In this document: positions 17,548 to 25,920 of the stretch, piece after piece
Position numbering within the stretch: position 1 is the stretch's first letter
How the letters are laid out: the number at the start of each line of letters is the position of its first letter
NCBI RefSeq assembly: GCF_003014615.1
Contig: NZ_PYGI01000013.1
Span: 1-64,000 of the forward strand
Reading direction: 5' to 3'
Origin: Marinobacterium halophilum
GTDB taxonomy: Bacteria; Pseudomonadota; Gammaproteobacteria; Pseudomonadales; Balneatricaceae
Length of the DNA stretch: 64,000 bases
Translations under genes and position numbers: made by a program
Notes under the pieces: model-generated
The model's input: the letters and a program-made list of their open reading frames with translations, nothing else
Databases searched by the model: none
What the model was told of the DNA's origin: nothing

Positions 17548-17569
17548 TGCAGCCGCGTCTGTGGCTGCA
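17548..17569 (+). other. Intergenic hairpin inside the operon
   Basis: TGCAGCC and GGCTGCA pair perfectly around an eight-base loop between the M19-like and BCCT genes. With no T-run it is more likely an mRNA processing or stability element than a terminator. Confidence 0.35.
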
Positions 17570-17626
17570 TGCCCCCGCCCCTGAATCTCCGAACCTATAA
17601 CGATAAAAGCTCTACAGGAGACTACC

Positions 17627-19198
17627 ATGAATACAACCACAAGCGCTGTGACTGACAGCCGGGAGCTGGATATGCCAAGCAAGTCATGGCTTTCAGGCGT
17701 GGACCTGCCCGTGTTTTTCATCAGCGGGGGGCTTCTTGTCCTGTTTGCCGCGTTCGCGCTCTATGATATCGAGCTGGTGTCCAGCTGGGTCAATACGGCG
17801 TTTGCCGGCTCGACAAGACTCTTTGGTGCCTATTGGCAGGTACTGCTGTTACTGACCTTTCTGATCGGGCTGGTGTTGGCCATCGGGCGCACGGGCGGCG
17901 TGGTCATGGGTGGCACCGACACCCCTGATATCAGTACCTTCCAATGGATCTCCATCATCATGTGTACGCTGCTGGCCGGAGGCGGAGTGTTCTGGGCGGC
18001 GGCGGAACCAATGGCGCATTTTACCTCGCCACCGCCACTGTTTGCCGGAGATGGTGCCGTGACCGGCACGGTTGAAGCGGCCTATAACGCACTGGCACAG
18101 AGTTTCATGCATTGGGGCTTTTTGGCCTGGGCGATTCTGGGGAGCCTGACCGGTATCATCTTTATGTACCTGCATTATGAGAAGGGGCTGCCGCTGAAGC
18201 CACGTACCCTGCTGTATCCGGTACTGGGTGATCGAGTGATGAAAGGACCTTTGGGTGCAATTGTTGATTCCTGCTGTGTACTGGCAGTGGTCGCGGGTAC
18301 TGTGGGGCCGATCGGTTTTCTGGGGTTGCAGGTCAGCTTTGGTCTGGAGAAGCTGTTTGGCATTCCCAATACCTACCTGACACAGGTCATTATCCTGGTA
18401 GGGCTGATTGGTCTGTATACCCTATCGGCCGTGAGCGGCGTAACCCGTGGTATTCAGATTCTGAGCCGCGCCAACGTTATTCTGGCGGTTGCTTTGATGG
18501 CGTTCATTCTGGTGATGGGGCCAACCGGCTTTATCGTTGACGGCTATCTGCAGTCGTTTGGTATCTATGTCAGCGAATTCATTCCCATGGCGACCTTCCG
18601 TGCCGATACCGGCTGGCTGGACTGGTGGACCGTATTCTTCTGGGGCTGGTTTTTGGGCTATGGTCCGCTGATGGCGATGTTCGTGGCGCGTATTTCCCGT
18701 GGCCGTACCATTCGCGAAATGATCCTGCTGATTTCGGTCGTCGCCCCGGTCATTACCTGCTTCTGGTTCACGATTGTCGGCGGTGCCGGTTTATCCTTTG
18801 AACTCGACAATCCGGGTGTCATCTCTGAGCCTTTCAGCGGTTTCAACTTGCCGGCGGCCTTGATGGCGATTACCGAGCAGCTGCCGCTGGGCTTCCTGAT
18901 TTCACTGTTGTTCCTGGTGCTGACCACCATTTTTGTGGCAACGACCGGTGACTCCATGACCTATGCCGTTTCCATGGTCATGACGGGTACCGACCATCCG
19001 CAAAGTAGCGTGCGCGTCTTCTGGGGCATCATCATGGGGGTCATGGCTGCACTGTTGATCTCCATTGGTTCCGGCGGTATCTCGGCACTGCAGTCATTCA
19101 TTGTCGTTACTGCCGTACCGGTATCTCTGATACTGCTGCCGTCTTTGTGGGTGGCCCCTAAAATTGCCCGCCAGATGGCCCGAGAGCAGGGGCTCTGA
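17627..19198 (+). CDS. BCCT-family transporter, copy 2
   Basis: This 523-residue carrier of about twelve helices is the same length as copy 1 and nearly collinear with it, so the two are recent paralogues. It shares the FWGWFLGY version of the aromatic box and the MFVARISRGRTIREM signature. CAGGAG precedes ATG 17627. Its place between the dipeptidase homologue and RidA makes it the likely uptake system for the substrate of this operon. A quaternary amine or a related zwitterion is the natural guess from the family, but the changed aromatic box argues for caution. Confidence 0.9.
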   Translation: MNTTTSAVTDSRELDMPSKSWLSGVDLPVFFISGGLLVLFAAFALYDIELVSSWVNTAFAGSTRLFGAYWQVLLLLTFLIGLVLAIGRTGGVVMGGTDTPDISTFQWISIIMCTLLAGGGVFWAAAEPMAHFTSPPPLFAGDGAVTGTVEAAYNALAQSFMHWGFLAWAILGSLTGIIFMYLHYEKGLPLKPRTLLYPVLGDRVMKGPLGAIVDSCCVLAVVAGTVGPIGFLGLQVSFGLEKLFGIPNTYLTQVIILVGLIGLYTLSAVSGVTRGIQILSRANVILAVALMAFILVMGPTGFIVDGYLQSFGIYVSEFIPMATFRADTGWLDWWTVFFWGWFLGYGPLMAMFVARISRGRTIREMILLISVVAPVITCFWFTIVGGAGLSFELDNPGVISEPFSGFNLPAALMAITEQLPLGFLISLLFLVLTTIFVATTGDSMTYAVSMVMTGTDHPQSSVRVFWGIIMGVMAALLISIGSGGISALQSFIVVTAVPVSLILLPSLWVAPKIARQMAREQGL

Positions 19199-19269
19199 TG
19201 TACACAGGTCGGGCTGTCTTGAATGGCGGCCCGGTCAACTTTACCTTTGATTCATTGATTGAGAGCGTT

Positions 19270-19647
19270 ATGAAAACTGCAGTCAAAACCGATCTTTTTG
19301 CGTCCAAGGCCCCGCTGGAATGGGCTGTTATCGCCAACGGTACCTTGTCGACGGCCCAGATTCCCATTGATGCCAATGGTCAGGTAGTAGAGGGGGGGAT
19401 AGAAGCCCAGGCGCGTCAGACCATGGACAATTTCAAGCACACTATTGAGGCGGCCGAACTGACGATGGCAGATGTGACCCAGGTATTGATCTATGTGACC
19501 GACCGGTCTCAGTTACCGGTATTCAATCAGGTCTATGCCGAGTATTTCGAGGCACCCTATCCCAATCGGGCAGCCATGATTGTCGCGGGTCTGGCAAGAG
19601 AAGAGATGTTGTGCGAAATCGTAGCGTATGCAGCTGTGCCAGCGTAA
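19270..19647 (+). CDS. RidA family protein (enamine/imine deaminase)
   Basis: RidA proteins hydrolyse reactive enamine/imine intermediates to keto acids and ammonia. This 125-residue protein has the conserved Arg in APYPNRAAM and the Glu in CEIVAYA at the C-terminus, both part of the family's active site. The ATG at 19270 with GAGAGC upstream is preferred to the frame opening at 19198, which overlaps the BCCT stop and would add an untypical 24-residue extension. It ends the operon, directly before a strong terminator. Its presence suggests that the pathway releases an imine, for example from an amine or amino acid oxidised by a PLP or flavin enzyme encoded elsewhere. Confidence 0.9.
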   Translation: MKTAVKTDLFASKAPLEWAVIANGTLSTAQIPIDANGQVVEGGIEAQARQTMDNFKHTIEAAELTMADVTQVLIYVTDRSQLPVFNQVYAEYFEAPYPNRAAMIVAGLAREEMLCEIVAYAAVPA

Positions 19648-19694
19648 GGCGCGACCGAACCACATGGTGAAACGTTCAAGTGGTTCGGATACAG

Positions 19695-19718
19695 AGGCGG
19701 CCTGGTGCCGCCTTTTTT
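19695..19718 (+). terminator. Rho-independent terminator of the aldehyde dehydrogenase-BCCT-RidA operon
   Basis: AGGCGGC-CTGGT-GCCGCCT followed by TTTTT. An upstream imperfect repeat (GAACCAC/GTGGTTC) lies just before it. Confidence 0.85.
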
Positions 19719-21144
19719 AGTGCAATTCCAGCTGGATATGGAAGGTTGTACCCACGTCCGGGTCAGAAGTAACAGCCATGTGGCCGCCATGCTGTTCAGT
19801 CACGACAAAATAAGCGAAGGACAGGCGTTTGTCGGCCCCGGCTGCGGGCTGTTCTTCGTTGCCGCTGTGCAGGTAAGGCTCGAACAGGTACATCTGTTCC
19901 TCACTGCTCAAGCCGGTTCCGTTGTGTTGAATACGGATCGACAGGGCATCGTAGGACTGGCCGACATACAGTTTAATAGTCGGCGTGAACGCAGGGTCCT
20001 GTTTGGCCGCTTTCTCAACCAATGCCTGATAGGCATGCCGGAACAGTCCCAGGAAAACCTGCTGTAGTTCTGTGATATAGCAGGGCACCTGCGGCACGTC
20101 CGATTCGAAGTGGCGTTCGATGCAGATGCTGTTGAACGCCATGGCATCGGGTCGTGACAATACGTCATTGGCCTGGGTCAGGGAGTGTTCCAGAATGTCG
20201 ATCACGTTGGCTGCTTGAGATTCGCCGGTGCGTCCACGTGCAAATTGAAGCAGATTGCGGATAACAGATTCTACCTGCTGACCATTTTCGGCTGCGTTTT
20301 GCAGCAGCTGATGCAGGCGTTCGGTATCAGCATTCGGTGCGTTTTCGGCTGGTAACAGGTGGCCGTTGTCGAGAATGTTCTGGAAGCTGCGCAGGTCAAA
20401 CAGGATCGCCTGCAGCGGTATATTGATGTCGTTGGCCATCGCTGAAGCCAGCTCGCCCATGGATGACAGCTTGTCATGATGGATCAGCATGTTTTCGGCA
20501 ATCACCCGCCGGGTCACATCATCAACCAATACCACTACGCCGGGCTCGCTGTAGTTTTCCAACGGATAGACAGTGATATCCATATGGTAACTGCCAGGTT
20601 GGCTGTAGCGCAGGGTAACGGCCTTGCGCTGTTCCAGTGCCTGTTCGATGTGACGCGGTGTGACTGTCATGTCTGGATAAATCGACCAGATATTATGGCT
20701 AATGGCCGCTTCCGCCTTGATGCCAGACAGCTGCTCGGCGCGGCGGTTCCAGTGTGTAATGGTGCCATCCTTGTTCATGCCGACCAGTGCCAATGGCATG
20801 GAGTTCAGGATGTTCTGGATATAAGACTCGGAGGCTTGCAGGCGCTGTGTTGTCACGACATGCTGGGCAACTTCCTGTTCCAGCTTGGCGGTACGATCCT
20901 TGACCCGTTCTTCCAGATGAGCCCGAATCTCTTCGAGTTCGATGTTGTAGCGTTTGGCGCGACGCCAGGTGGTGAACAAGACGATAACAACCAGTGTCAG
21001 CAGAATAATCAGTACGCCACTGGAAAAATTGGCGACATATTGCCATCGCGTGCTGCCGTCTTCATTACGGAACGGCGTCAGCAGGCTGGCCTGCGCCAGT
21101 GACGAGGCGAGCAGCAGGGAGGTAAACAGAACGTATCGAATCAT
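19717..21144 (-). CDS. Histidine-kinase-like sensor protein lacking catalytic residues
   Basis: The 475-residue protein has a signal peptide (1-19), a membrane helix (about 41-59), a coiled coil (62-105), a PAS domain (106-212), a HisKA-like segment (224-290) and a HATPase-like region (355-475). The H-box reads ANDINIPL with Asn238 where the phosphorylated His should be. The N-box has His370 (FRHAYQAL) instead of Asn, the G1 box has His407 (IQHNGTG) instead of Asp, and no GxGLG follows. It is therefore unlikely to bind ATP or autophosphorylate. It may act as a scaffold or allosteric sensor. No response regulator is adjacent; it lies between the catabolic operon and cydABX. Confidence 0.8.
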   Translation of the reverse strand: MIRYVLFTSLLLASSLAQASLLTPFRNEDGSTRWQYVANFSSGVLIILLTLVVIVLFTTWRRAKRYNIELEEIRAHLEERVKDRTAKLEQEVAQHVVTTQRLQASESYIQNILNSMPLALVGMNKDGTITHWNRRAEQLSGIKAEAAISHNIWSIYPDMTVTPRHIEQALEQRKAVTLRYSQPGSYHMDITVYPLENYSEPGVVVLVDDVTRRVIAENMLIHHDKLSSMGELASAMANDINIPLQAILFDLRSFQNILDNGHLLPAENAPNADTERLHQLLQNAAENGQQVESVIRNLLQFARGRTGESQAANVIDILEHSLTQANDVLSRPDAMAFNSICIERHFESDVPQVPCYITELQQVFLGLFRHAYQALVEKAAKQDPAFTPTIKLYVGQSYDALSIRIQHNGTGLSSEEQMYLFEPYLHSGNEEQPAAGADKRLSFAYFVVTEQHGGHMAVTSDPDVGTTFHIQLELH

Positions 21145-21282
21145 GGTGAAGTATCGGTCCTGGCTGTCTGGGCAAAAATGAAGAATCTGAAAAAGCGGGT
21201 GGGATTATAGCGGATTCAACGGCAGCGGTGGGAATTTCCGATGGCTTCTTGTGGATGATTGCGGGGTGGACAAGTGCTCTGA

Positions 21283-21326
21283 AGTAAACCGGCAAAGCCC
21301 CCCCTCCGAATGGGCACCTTTGCCGG
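21283..21326 (-). terminator. Terminator of cydABX
   Basis: CCGGCAAAG and CTTTGCCGG form a nine-base stem after cydX; on the minus strand it is followed by TTTACTT. Confidence 0.7.
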
Positions 21327-21348
21327 CGAGACGGTCAGTGAGTGCCCG

Positions 21349-21447
21349 TCAGTTGTGATCGATGTCTTCGTGTTCCAACCACATCGCATTGATGATGCCG
21401 AACGAGCATGCCAGAAGTACGCCGAGGATCCAGGCAAAATACCACAT
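21349..21447 (-). CDS. cydX: Cytochrome bd oxidase small subunit CydX
   Basis: This 32-residue single-helix membrane peptide begins MWYFAWILG and ends with charged residues, the typical CydX pattern with the conserved Trp and the Glu of WLEHED. CydX stabilises the haem centres of the CydAB complex. ATG 21447 has AGGAG at proper distance. It follows cydB by 16 bases and closes the operon before a terminator. Confidence 0.9.
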   Translation of the reverse strand: MWYFAWILGVLLACSFGIINAMWLEHEDIDHN

Positions 21448-21463
21448 CAATAGGTTCTCCTTG

Positions 21464-22606
21464 TCAGTAGGCTGAGTAGTCGTTGTCCTGAATGTATTCC
21501 ACCGAAATCTTCGACCAGAGTGCGCGGTAGCACCATAGGGTGTAGCCGAGGATAGTGGGTACGAAAATGAAGGCAGCAATGGCCATGACATTCAGTGTCA
21601 GGTGGCTGGATGCTGCATCCCATAAAGTCAGGCTGGAGTTAGGGCTCAGGCTGGAAGGCATGATGAACGGGAACATGGAGACGCCCGCTGTGGCGATGAT
21701 GCCTGCCAGGCTCAGTGCGCTGAACAGAAATGCCCAGCCCGGGCGGTTGCCTCGGGTCAGCAGGAATGCGCCGAGCAAGCCGATGAAGCCGATGAGCGGA
21801 GCCAGCCGGGTCAGCGGATAGGTGCTGTAGTTGGTCAACCAGGCTCCGGCGGCAATTTCAACTTCCTTGGCCAGCGGGTTTGGCAAAGCGCCGAATTCGG
21901 GTTGGCTCAGGATGCGGTAACCGTCGATGCCCAGACTCAGCCAGATACCGGCGGTGGCAAAGCCAACCAGAGTGATCAGGGCCAGCAATTGTGCATAGCC
22001 TTTGGCGCGGCGTTCCACGTCACCGTGACTGCGCAGCTGGATCCAGACGGCACCGTGCATGGAAAACATGCACAGACTGATGATGCCGCACAGCAGACCG
22101 AATGGATTGAGCAGGCCAAAAAAGTTGCCGTCGTAGCTGGGCCGCATGAAGGTATCGTGCTGGAAAGGTACGCCCTGCAACAGATTGCCGAAGGCGATGC
22201 CAAAGACCAGAGGTGGCACGACACCGCCAGCGATCAGTCCCCAATCCCAGGCACGACGCCAGCGGCTGTCGGCCAGTTTGGAGCGGTAATCAAAGCCGAC
22301 CGGCCGGAAGAACAGCGCAAACAGTACCAACAGCATGGCCCAGTAGAAACCGGAGAACGCAGCGGCGTATACGGCGGGCCACGCGGCGAACAAAGCGCCT
22401 GCCGCAGTTACGAACCAGACCTGGTTGCCTTCCCAGTGTGGGCCGACCGTGTTGATCACCACGCGGCGCTCGTCGTCGGTTTTGCCGATCAACGGCAGCA
22501 GGGCACAGGCGCCCATGTCGAAACCGTCGGTAATGGCGAAGCCGATCAGCAGCACGCCGACCAGTGCCCACCAGATCAATTTCAGCGTTTCATAGTCGAA
22601 TAGCAT
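21464..22606 (-). CDS. cydB: Cytochrome bd ubiquinol oxidase subunit II
   Basis: CydB is the second large membrane subunit of the quinol oxidase that reduces oxygen to water at low oxygen. The 380-residue protein has about nine helices and typical segments: ITDGFDMGACALLP near the N-terminus and GPHWEGNQVW. AGGAGATAGAAG lies in front of the ATG, 19 bases after cydA. Length and motifs are ordinary. It acts with CydA and CydX in the inner membrane. Confidence 0.97.
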   Translation of the reverse strand: MLFDYETLKLIWWALVGVLLIGFAITDGFDMGACALLPLIGKTDDERRVVINTVGPHWEGNQVWFVTAAGALFAAWPAVYAAAFSGFYWAMLLVLFALFFRPVGFDYRSKLADSRWRRAWDWGLIAGGVVPPLVFGIAFGNLLQGVPFQHDTFMRPSYDGNFFGLLNPFGLLCGIISLCMFSMHGAVWIQLRSHGDVERRAKGYAQLLALITLVGFATAGIWLSLGIDGYRILSQPEFGALPNPLAKEVEIAAGAWLTNYSTYPLTRLAPLIGFIGLLGAFLLTRGNRPGWAFLFSALSLAGIIATAGVSMFPFIMPSSLSPNSSLTLWDAASSHLTLNVMAIAAFIFVPTILGYTLWCYRALWSKISVEYIQDNDYSAY

Positions 22607-22625
22607 CTTCTATCTCCTTCGCCGC

Positions 22626-24197
22626 TCAGGTGTTGACCGTTGCGTCAGTCGGCTGTTCATGGTGGTAGCGGCCGGTGTGTAGGCTGCTTGGACCCAAGCG
22701 GGTAAATTTGACCATTAGATAGATCTCGACGACCGCCAGCAGTGTGTATAGGGCAATGAACGCGAACAGGCTGCCGAGCAGGTCAGCTTTGGTCAGTATC
22801 GAAGGCGCGACATAGGTTGGCAGGATTTCACCGATGGCCCAGGGCTGACGGCCGAACTCGGCGACGAACCAGCCCATCTCGGACGCAATCCAGGGGGCCG
22901 GGATCGAAAACAGCGCCAGGCGTAGCAACCAGGGTTTGTTGAATGCGGTGCGCCGTGCGGTGAAGTAGAACGACAGGGCGAAAATCATCAGCATCCAGAA
23001 GCCACAGGCGACCATCACGCGAAAAGCCCAGAACATGGGCGCGACGCTGGGGATGGTGTCACGGGCGGCCATCTGGATCTGTGCTTCGGTGGCATCCACA
23101 ACATTGTCGGTGTACTTCTTCAGCAGCAAACCGAAGCCAAGATCCACTTTGACCTGATCGAACTCGGTTTTCAGGGCGTCGTTCTCTTCGCCATTACGCA
23201 GACGAACCAGCAGCGAGTAGGCGTGCATGCCATTGCGGATACGTTGCTCATGCTCGGCGATCAAATCCTTGATGCCGGTGACCTCTTCATCCAGCGATCG
23301 GGTGGCGATAATGCCCATCAGATAAGGAATCTTGATCGCGTAGTCGGTCTCCATGGTTTCGTCATTCGGCATGCCGAACAGGGTGAACGCGGCCGGTGCC
23401 TCTTCGGTTTCCCACTCGGCTTCGATGACGGCGAGCTTGGTTTTCTGCACGTCACCAATTTCATAACCGGACTCGTCTCCCAGCAGAATGACCGACAGGG
23501 ACGCGGCCAGGCCAAAGGCGGATGCGATGGCAAAAGAGCGACGTGCGAAGGCCAGATCCCGTCCTTTCAACAGGTAATAGGCACTGATCCCGAGCACGAA
23601 CATGGCCGCGGTGGTGTAGCCGGCGGATACGGTATGAACAAATTTTACCTGAGCGACCGGATTGAGGAAGACCTCGGCAAAACTGGTCATCTCCATGCGC
23701 ATGGTTTCGTAGTTGAACTCGGAACCGACCGGGTTTTGCATCCAGCCATTGGCGACCAGGATCCACAATGCGGACAGGTTTGAGCCCAGTGCAACCAGCC
23801 AAGTGACCATAAGGTGCTTCACTTTGCTCAGGCGGTCCCAGCCAAAGAAAAACAGGCCGACAAACGTGGATTCGAGAAAAAATGCCATCAGGCCTTCGAT
23901 CGCCAAGGGTGCGCCGAATACGTCGCCAACGTAGTGCGAATAGTAGGCCCAGTTGGTGCCGAACTCGAATTCCATAGTGAGGCCGGTGGTAACGCCGAGG
24001 GCAAAGTTGATACCAAAGAGTTTGCCCCAGAACTGGGTCATGTCTTTGTAGATCTGCTTGCCGGTCATCACATAGACCGATTCCATGATGGCCAGCATGA
24101 AGGACAGCCCCAGTGTGAGTGGGACGAAGAGGAAGTGGTACATCGCCGTAATGGCAAATTGTAGCCGGGAAAGATCAACGATTTCCTCAGTGATCAT
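22626..24197 (-). CDS. cydA: Cytochrome bd ubiquinol oxidase subunit I
   Basis: CydA carries all three haems (b558, b595, d) and oxidises ubiquinol. The 523-residue protein has the haem ligand His21 (MYHFLF), the second conserved His in [10 protein letters not shown], the periplasmic quinol loop with GDESGYE, and [12 protein letters not shown]. The long Q-loop insertion (about residues 255-375) makes it the E. coli-like L-type. The ATG is preceded by CAGGAG. A sigma-54-type promoter at 24251-24266 and a divergent sigma-54 activator gene suggest unusual control of this operon. Confidence 0.97.
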   Translation of the reverse strand: MITEEIVDLSRLQFAITAMYHFLFVPLTLGLSFMLAIMESVYVMTGKQIYKDMTQFWGKLFGINFALGVTTGLTMEFEFGTNWAYYSHYVGDVFGAPLAIEGLMAFFLESTFVGLFFFGWDRLSKVKHLMVTWLVALGSNLSALWILVANGWMQNPVGSEFNYETMRMEMTSFAEVFLNPVAQVKFVHTVSAGYTTAAMFVLGISAYYLLKGRDLAFARRSFAIASAFGLAASLSVILLGDESGYEIGDVQKTKLAVIEAEWETEEAPAAFTLFGMPNDETMETDYAIKIPYLMGIIATRSLDEEVTGIKDLIAEHEQRIRNGMHAYSLLVRLRNGEENDALKTEFDQVKVDLGFGLLLKKYTDNVVDATEAQIQMAARDTIPSVAPMFWAFRVMVACGFWMLMIFALSFYFTARRTAFNKPWLLRLALFSIPAPWIASEMGWFVAEFGRQPWAIGEILPTYVAPSILTKADLLGSLFAFIALYTLLAVVEIYLMVKFTRLGPSSLHTGRYHHEQPTDATVNT

Positions 24198-24250
24198 TAC
24201 CAGTCTCCTGTACGGGTTGGAGCGCGAGTGCGTTATGCGTCTGCTACTAA

Positions 24251-24266
24251 AGCAGAATTCGTGCCA
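24251..24266 (-). promoter_or_regulatory. Sigma-54 (-24/-12) promoter candidate for cydABX
   Basis: On the minus strand TGGCACGAATTCTGCT matches the consensus TGGCACG-N4-TTGCW except for one base. Transcription would start about 12 bases downstream, near 24239, leaving a 41-base leader before cydA. Confidence 0.65.
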
Positions 24267-24366
24267 TATATTTCATTTTTGATGGATAAGATAATTTTTT
24301 TGCATAAGTCAGGTGCTGCGTAGGATAGCGCACATCTTTTCTGCAGTTATACGTTCAATACTAAGT

Positions 24367-24398
24367 TGTCGGAAGTGACAAAGTGTCGCAGACTGACA
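24367..24398. promoter_or_regulatory. Tandem TGTC...GACA repeats, possible activator binding sites
   Basis: TGTC-N6-GACA (24367-24380) and TGTC-N7-GACA (24384-24398) lie side by side about 130-160 bases upstream of the predicted cydA start, the normal distance for sigma-54 enhancer sites, and about 100 bases upstream of the divergent activator gene. Confidence 0.4.
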
Positions 24399-24493
24399 GT
24401 TTTGGCAGCACGTGTGTGTCACTGGTGGCAGTGGCTTGAGCGGGATAATTAAGGCGTGCGAGTGGCAAGTGTGCAGTATTGTAAGGAGAGTGC

Positions 24494-25807
24494 ATGAAAA
24501 ACGGAGCGTTCAACCCCGAAGTGATTCTGGAGGCGATTCCGGAACCAGCGGCTATTTTGTCCACCGAGTATGAAATATTGGCAACCAATGCCGCATACCG
24601 GCGCAGTTATAAACCGCAAGGAGCGGTGGTCGGGCGTACCTGTTTTGATGTCTCGCATGGCTATCAAGTGCCCTGCGATCAGGCGGGTGAGGCATGTCCG
24701 TTGAAGCGCTGCCGTGAAACCGGACAGCGTCAGCGGGTACTGCACCTGCACAATACGCCTCAGGGTGAAGAGCATGTGGATGTGGAAATGGCACCACTGG
24801 AAGACGATCGGCAGCAGCTGATTGGTTTTCTGGAGGTGATGCATCAGGTTAAAGCGGCACGTGCGCATGTATCTGATCATGAAGGGCTGGTCGGGCGGGC
24901 ACCGGCTTTCACCCAAATGCTGTCCCTCGTGCATCGTGCCGCGCCGAGCGAGATTACAGTGCTGTTGCTGGGCGAGTCCGGTACAGGTAAAGAGTTAGTG
25001 GCTCGTGCGCTGCATGACAGCAGTCCGCGTGCGGGTTCTCCTTTTGTTACTGTCGAATGTTCGGGTTTGAGCGAAGGGCTGTTTGAAAGTGAATTATTTG
25101 GCCATGAGCGGGGCGCTTTTACGGGTGCAGTCAGTCGTAAAAAAGGACTGGTGGAAGCGGTACGCGGTGGCACCCTGTTTCTGGATGAAATTGGTGAGAT
25201 TCCGCTCAGCCTTCAGGTCAAACTATTGCGCCTGATCGAAACTGGTACATTTCGTCCGGTTGGCAGCGTTGAGCTACAACACGCTGATTTCAGGCTGGTG
25301 TGCGCGACCCACTGCAACCTCAAGCAAATGGTTGAGGAGGGGCATTTTCGTCAAGACTTGTATTACCGCATATCGGCGTTTCCGGTGCCGTTGCCGCCGT
25401 TGCGTGAACGGCCGACAGACTTGCCGCTATTGAGTGCTGCGCTGCTCAAACGGTTGCCTGGTGGGGATACGGTAGAGTTGGCGGATGACACCCTCGCGCA
25501 GCTGTCAGCGTATGCGTTCCCTGGCAACATTCGTGAGCTGCGCAATGTCCTCGAGCGCGGCATTTTACTGGCGGATGGTGGTGTTATTTTACCGCAGCAT
25601 TTACCTGCCGAGGTGACGCAGTCACGGCGCTCGGGCGCGGACCTTACCATTGATAGTGGTCTGGATCAGGTGCCGCTGATGCCGTTGGAACAGTTGGAAT
25701 CGGCCTACTTGGCATCCGTGGTGCGCCGTTTTGGGGGCGAGCGGCGAGCGCTGGCTCGGCAATTGGGAGTGAGCGAACGCACGCTCTACCGGAAATTAAA
25801 GCCCTGA
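24494..25807 (+). CDS. Sigma-54-dependent activator with Cys-rich PAS domain
   Basis: The 437-residue protein has a PAS-like sensor (about 8-118), an AAA+ domain and a Fis-type helix-turn-helix at the C-terminus ([20 protein letters not shown]). Walker A is GESGTGKE (160-167), the sigma-54 contact loop GAFTGA is at 207-212, and Walker B is [11 protein letters not shown], so it should be an active enhancer-binding ATPase. The sensor contains four cysteines (50, 61, 68, 73) in the pattern C-x10-C-x6-C-x4-C, suited to thiol, metal or Fe-S sensing. It has no receiver domain. It is divergent from cydABX, whose promoter looks sigma-54 dependent, and upstream of sox, where no such promoter is seen. 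Control of cydABX by redox state is inferred. Confidence 0.9.
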   Translation: MKNGAFNPEVILEAIPEPAAILSTEYEILATNAAYRRSYKPQGAVVGRTCFDVSHGYQVPCDQAGEACPLKRCRETGQRQRVLHLHNTPQGEEHVDVEMAPLEDDRQQLIGFLEVMHQVKAARAHVSDHEGLVGRAPAFTQMLSLVHRAAPSEITVLLLGESGTGKELVARALHDSSPRAGSPFVTVECSGLSEGLFESELFGHERGAFTGAVSRKKGLVEAVRGGTLFLDEIGEIPLSLQVKLLRLIETGTFRPVGSVELQHADFRLVCATHCNLKQMVEEGHFRQDLYYRISAFPVPLPPLRERPTDLPLLSAALLKRLPGGDTVELADDTLAQLSAYAFPGNIRELRNVLERGILLADGGVILPQHLPAEVTQSRRSGADLTIDSGLDQVPLMPLEQLESAYLASVVRRFGGERRALARQLGVSERTLYRKLKP

Positions 25808-25813
25808 ATGTGT

Positions 25814-25888
25814 ATAGACTAAAGCAGTACAACAATGCTCATCCTTTATAGCGAGATAGTCTATCTTTATTACATAAAAACAATAAAG
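25814..25888 (+). promoter_or_regulatory. Two inverted repeats in the soxC promoter region
   Basis: ATAGACTA (25814-25821) and TAGTCTAT (25857-25864) form one dyad; CTTTATT (25865-25871) and AATAAAG (25882-25888) form a second. They are AT-rich, lie 30-107 bases before soxC and could be regulator sites. No regulator of the SoxR type is encoded in the window. Confidence 0.4.
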
Positions 25889-25920
25889 AGCTGTGAAGGC
25901 TCACGCTACCGGAGGCCGGG

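Noticed and set aside
21902-22603. Plus-strand frame opposite cydB
   Set aside because: CydB is unmistakable on the minus strand; the opposite frame is Gln/Arg-rich nonsense.
25808-25920. Sigma-54 promoter for soxC
   Set aside because: No TGGCAC/TTGCA pair is present in the gap, so the adjacent activator is more likely to act on cydABX.
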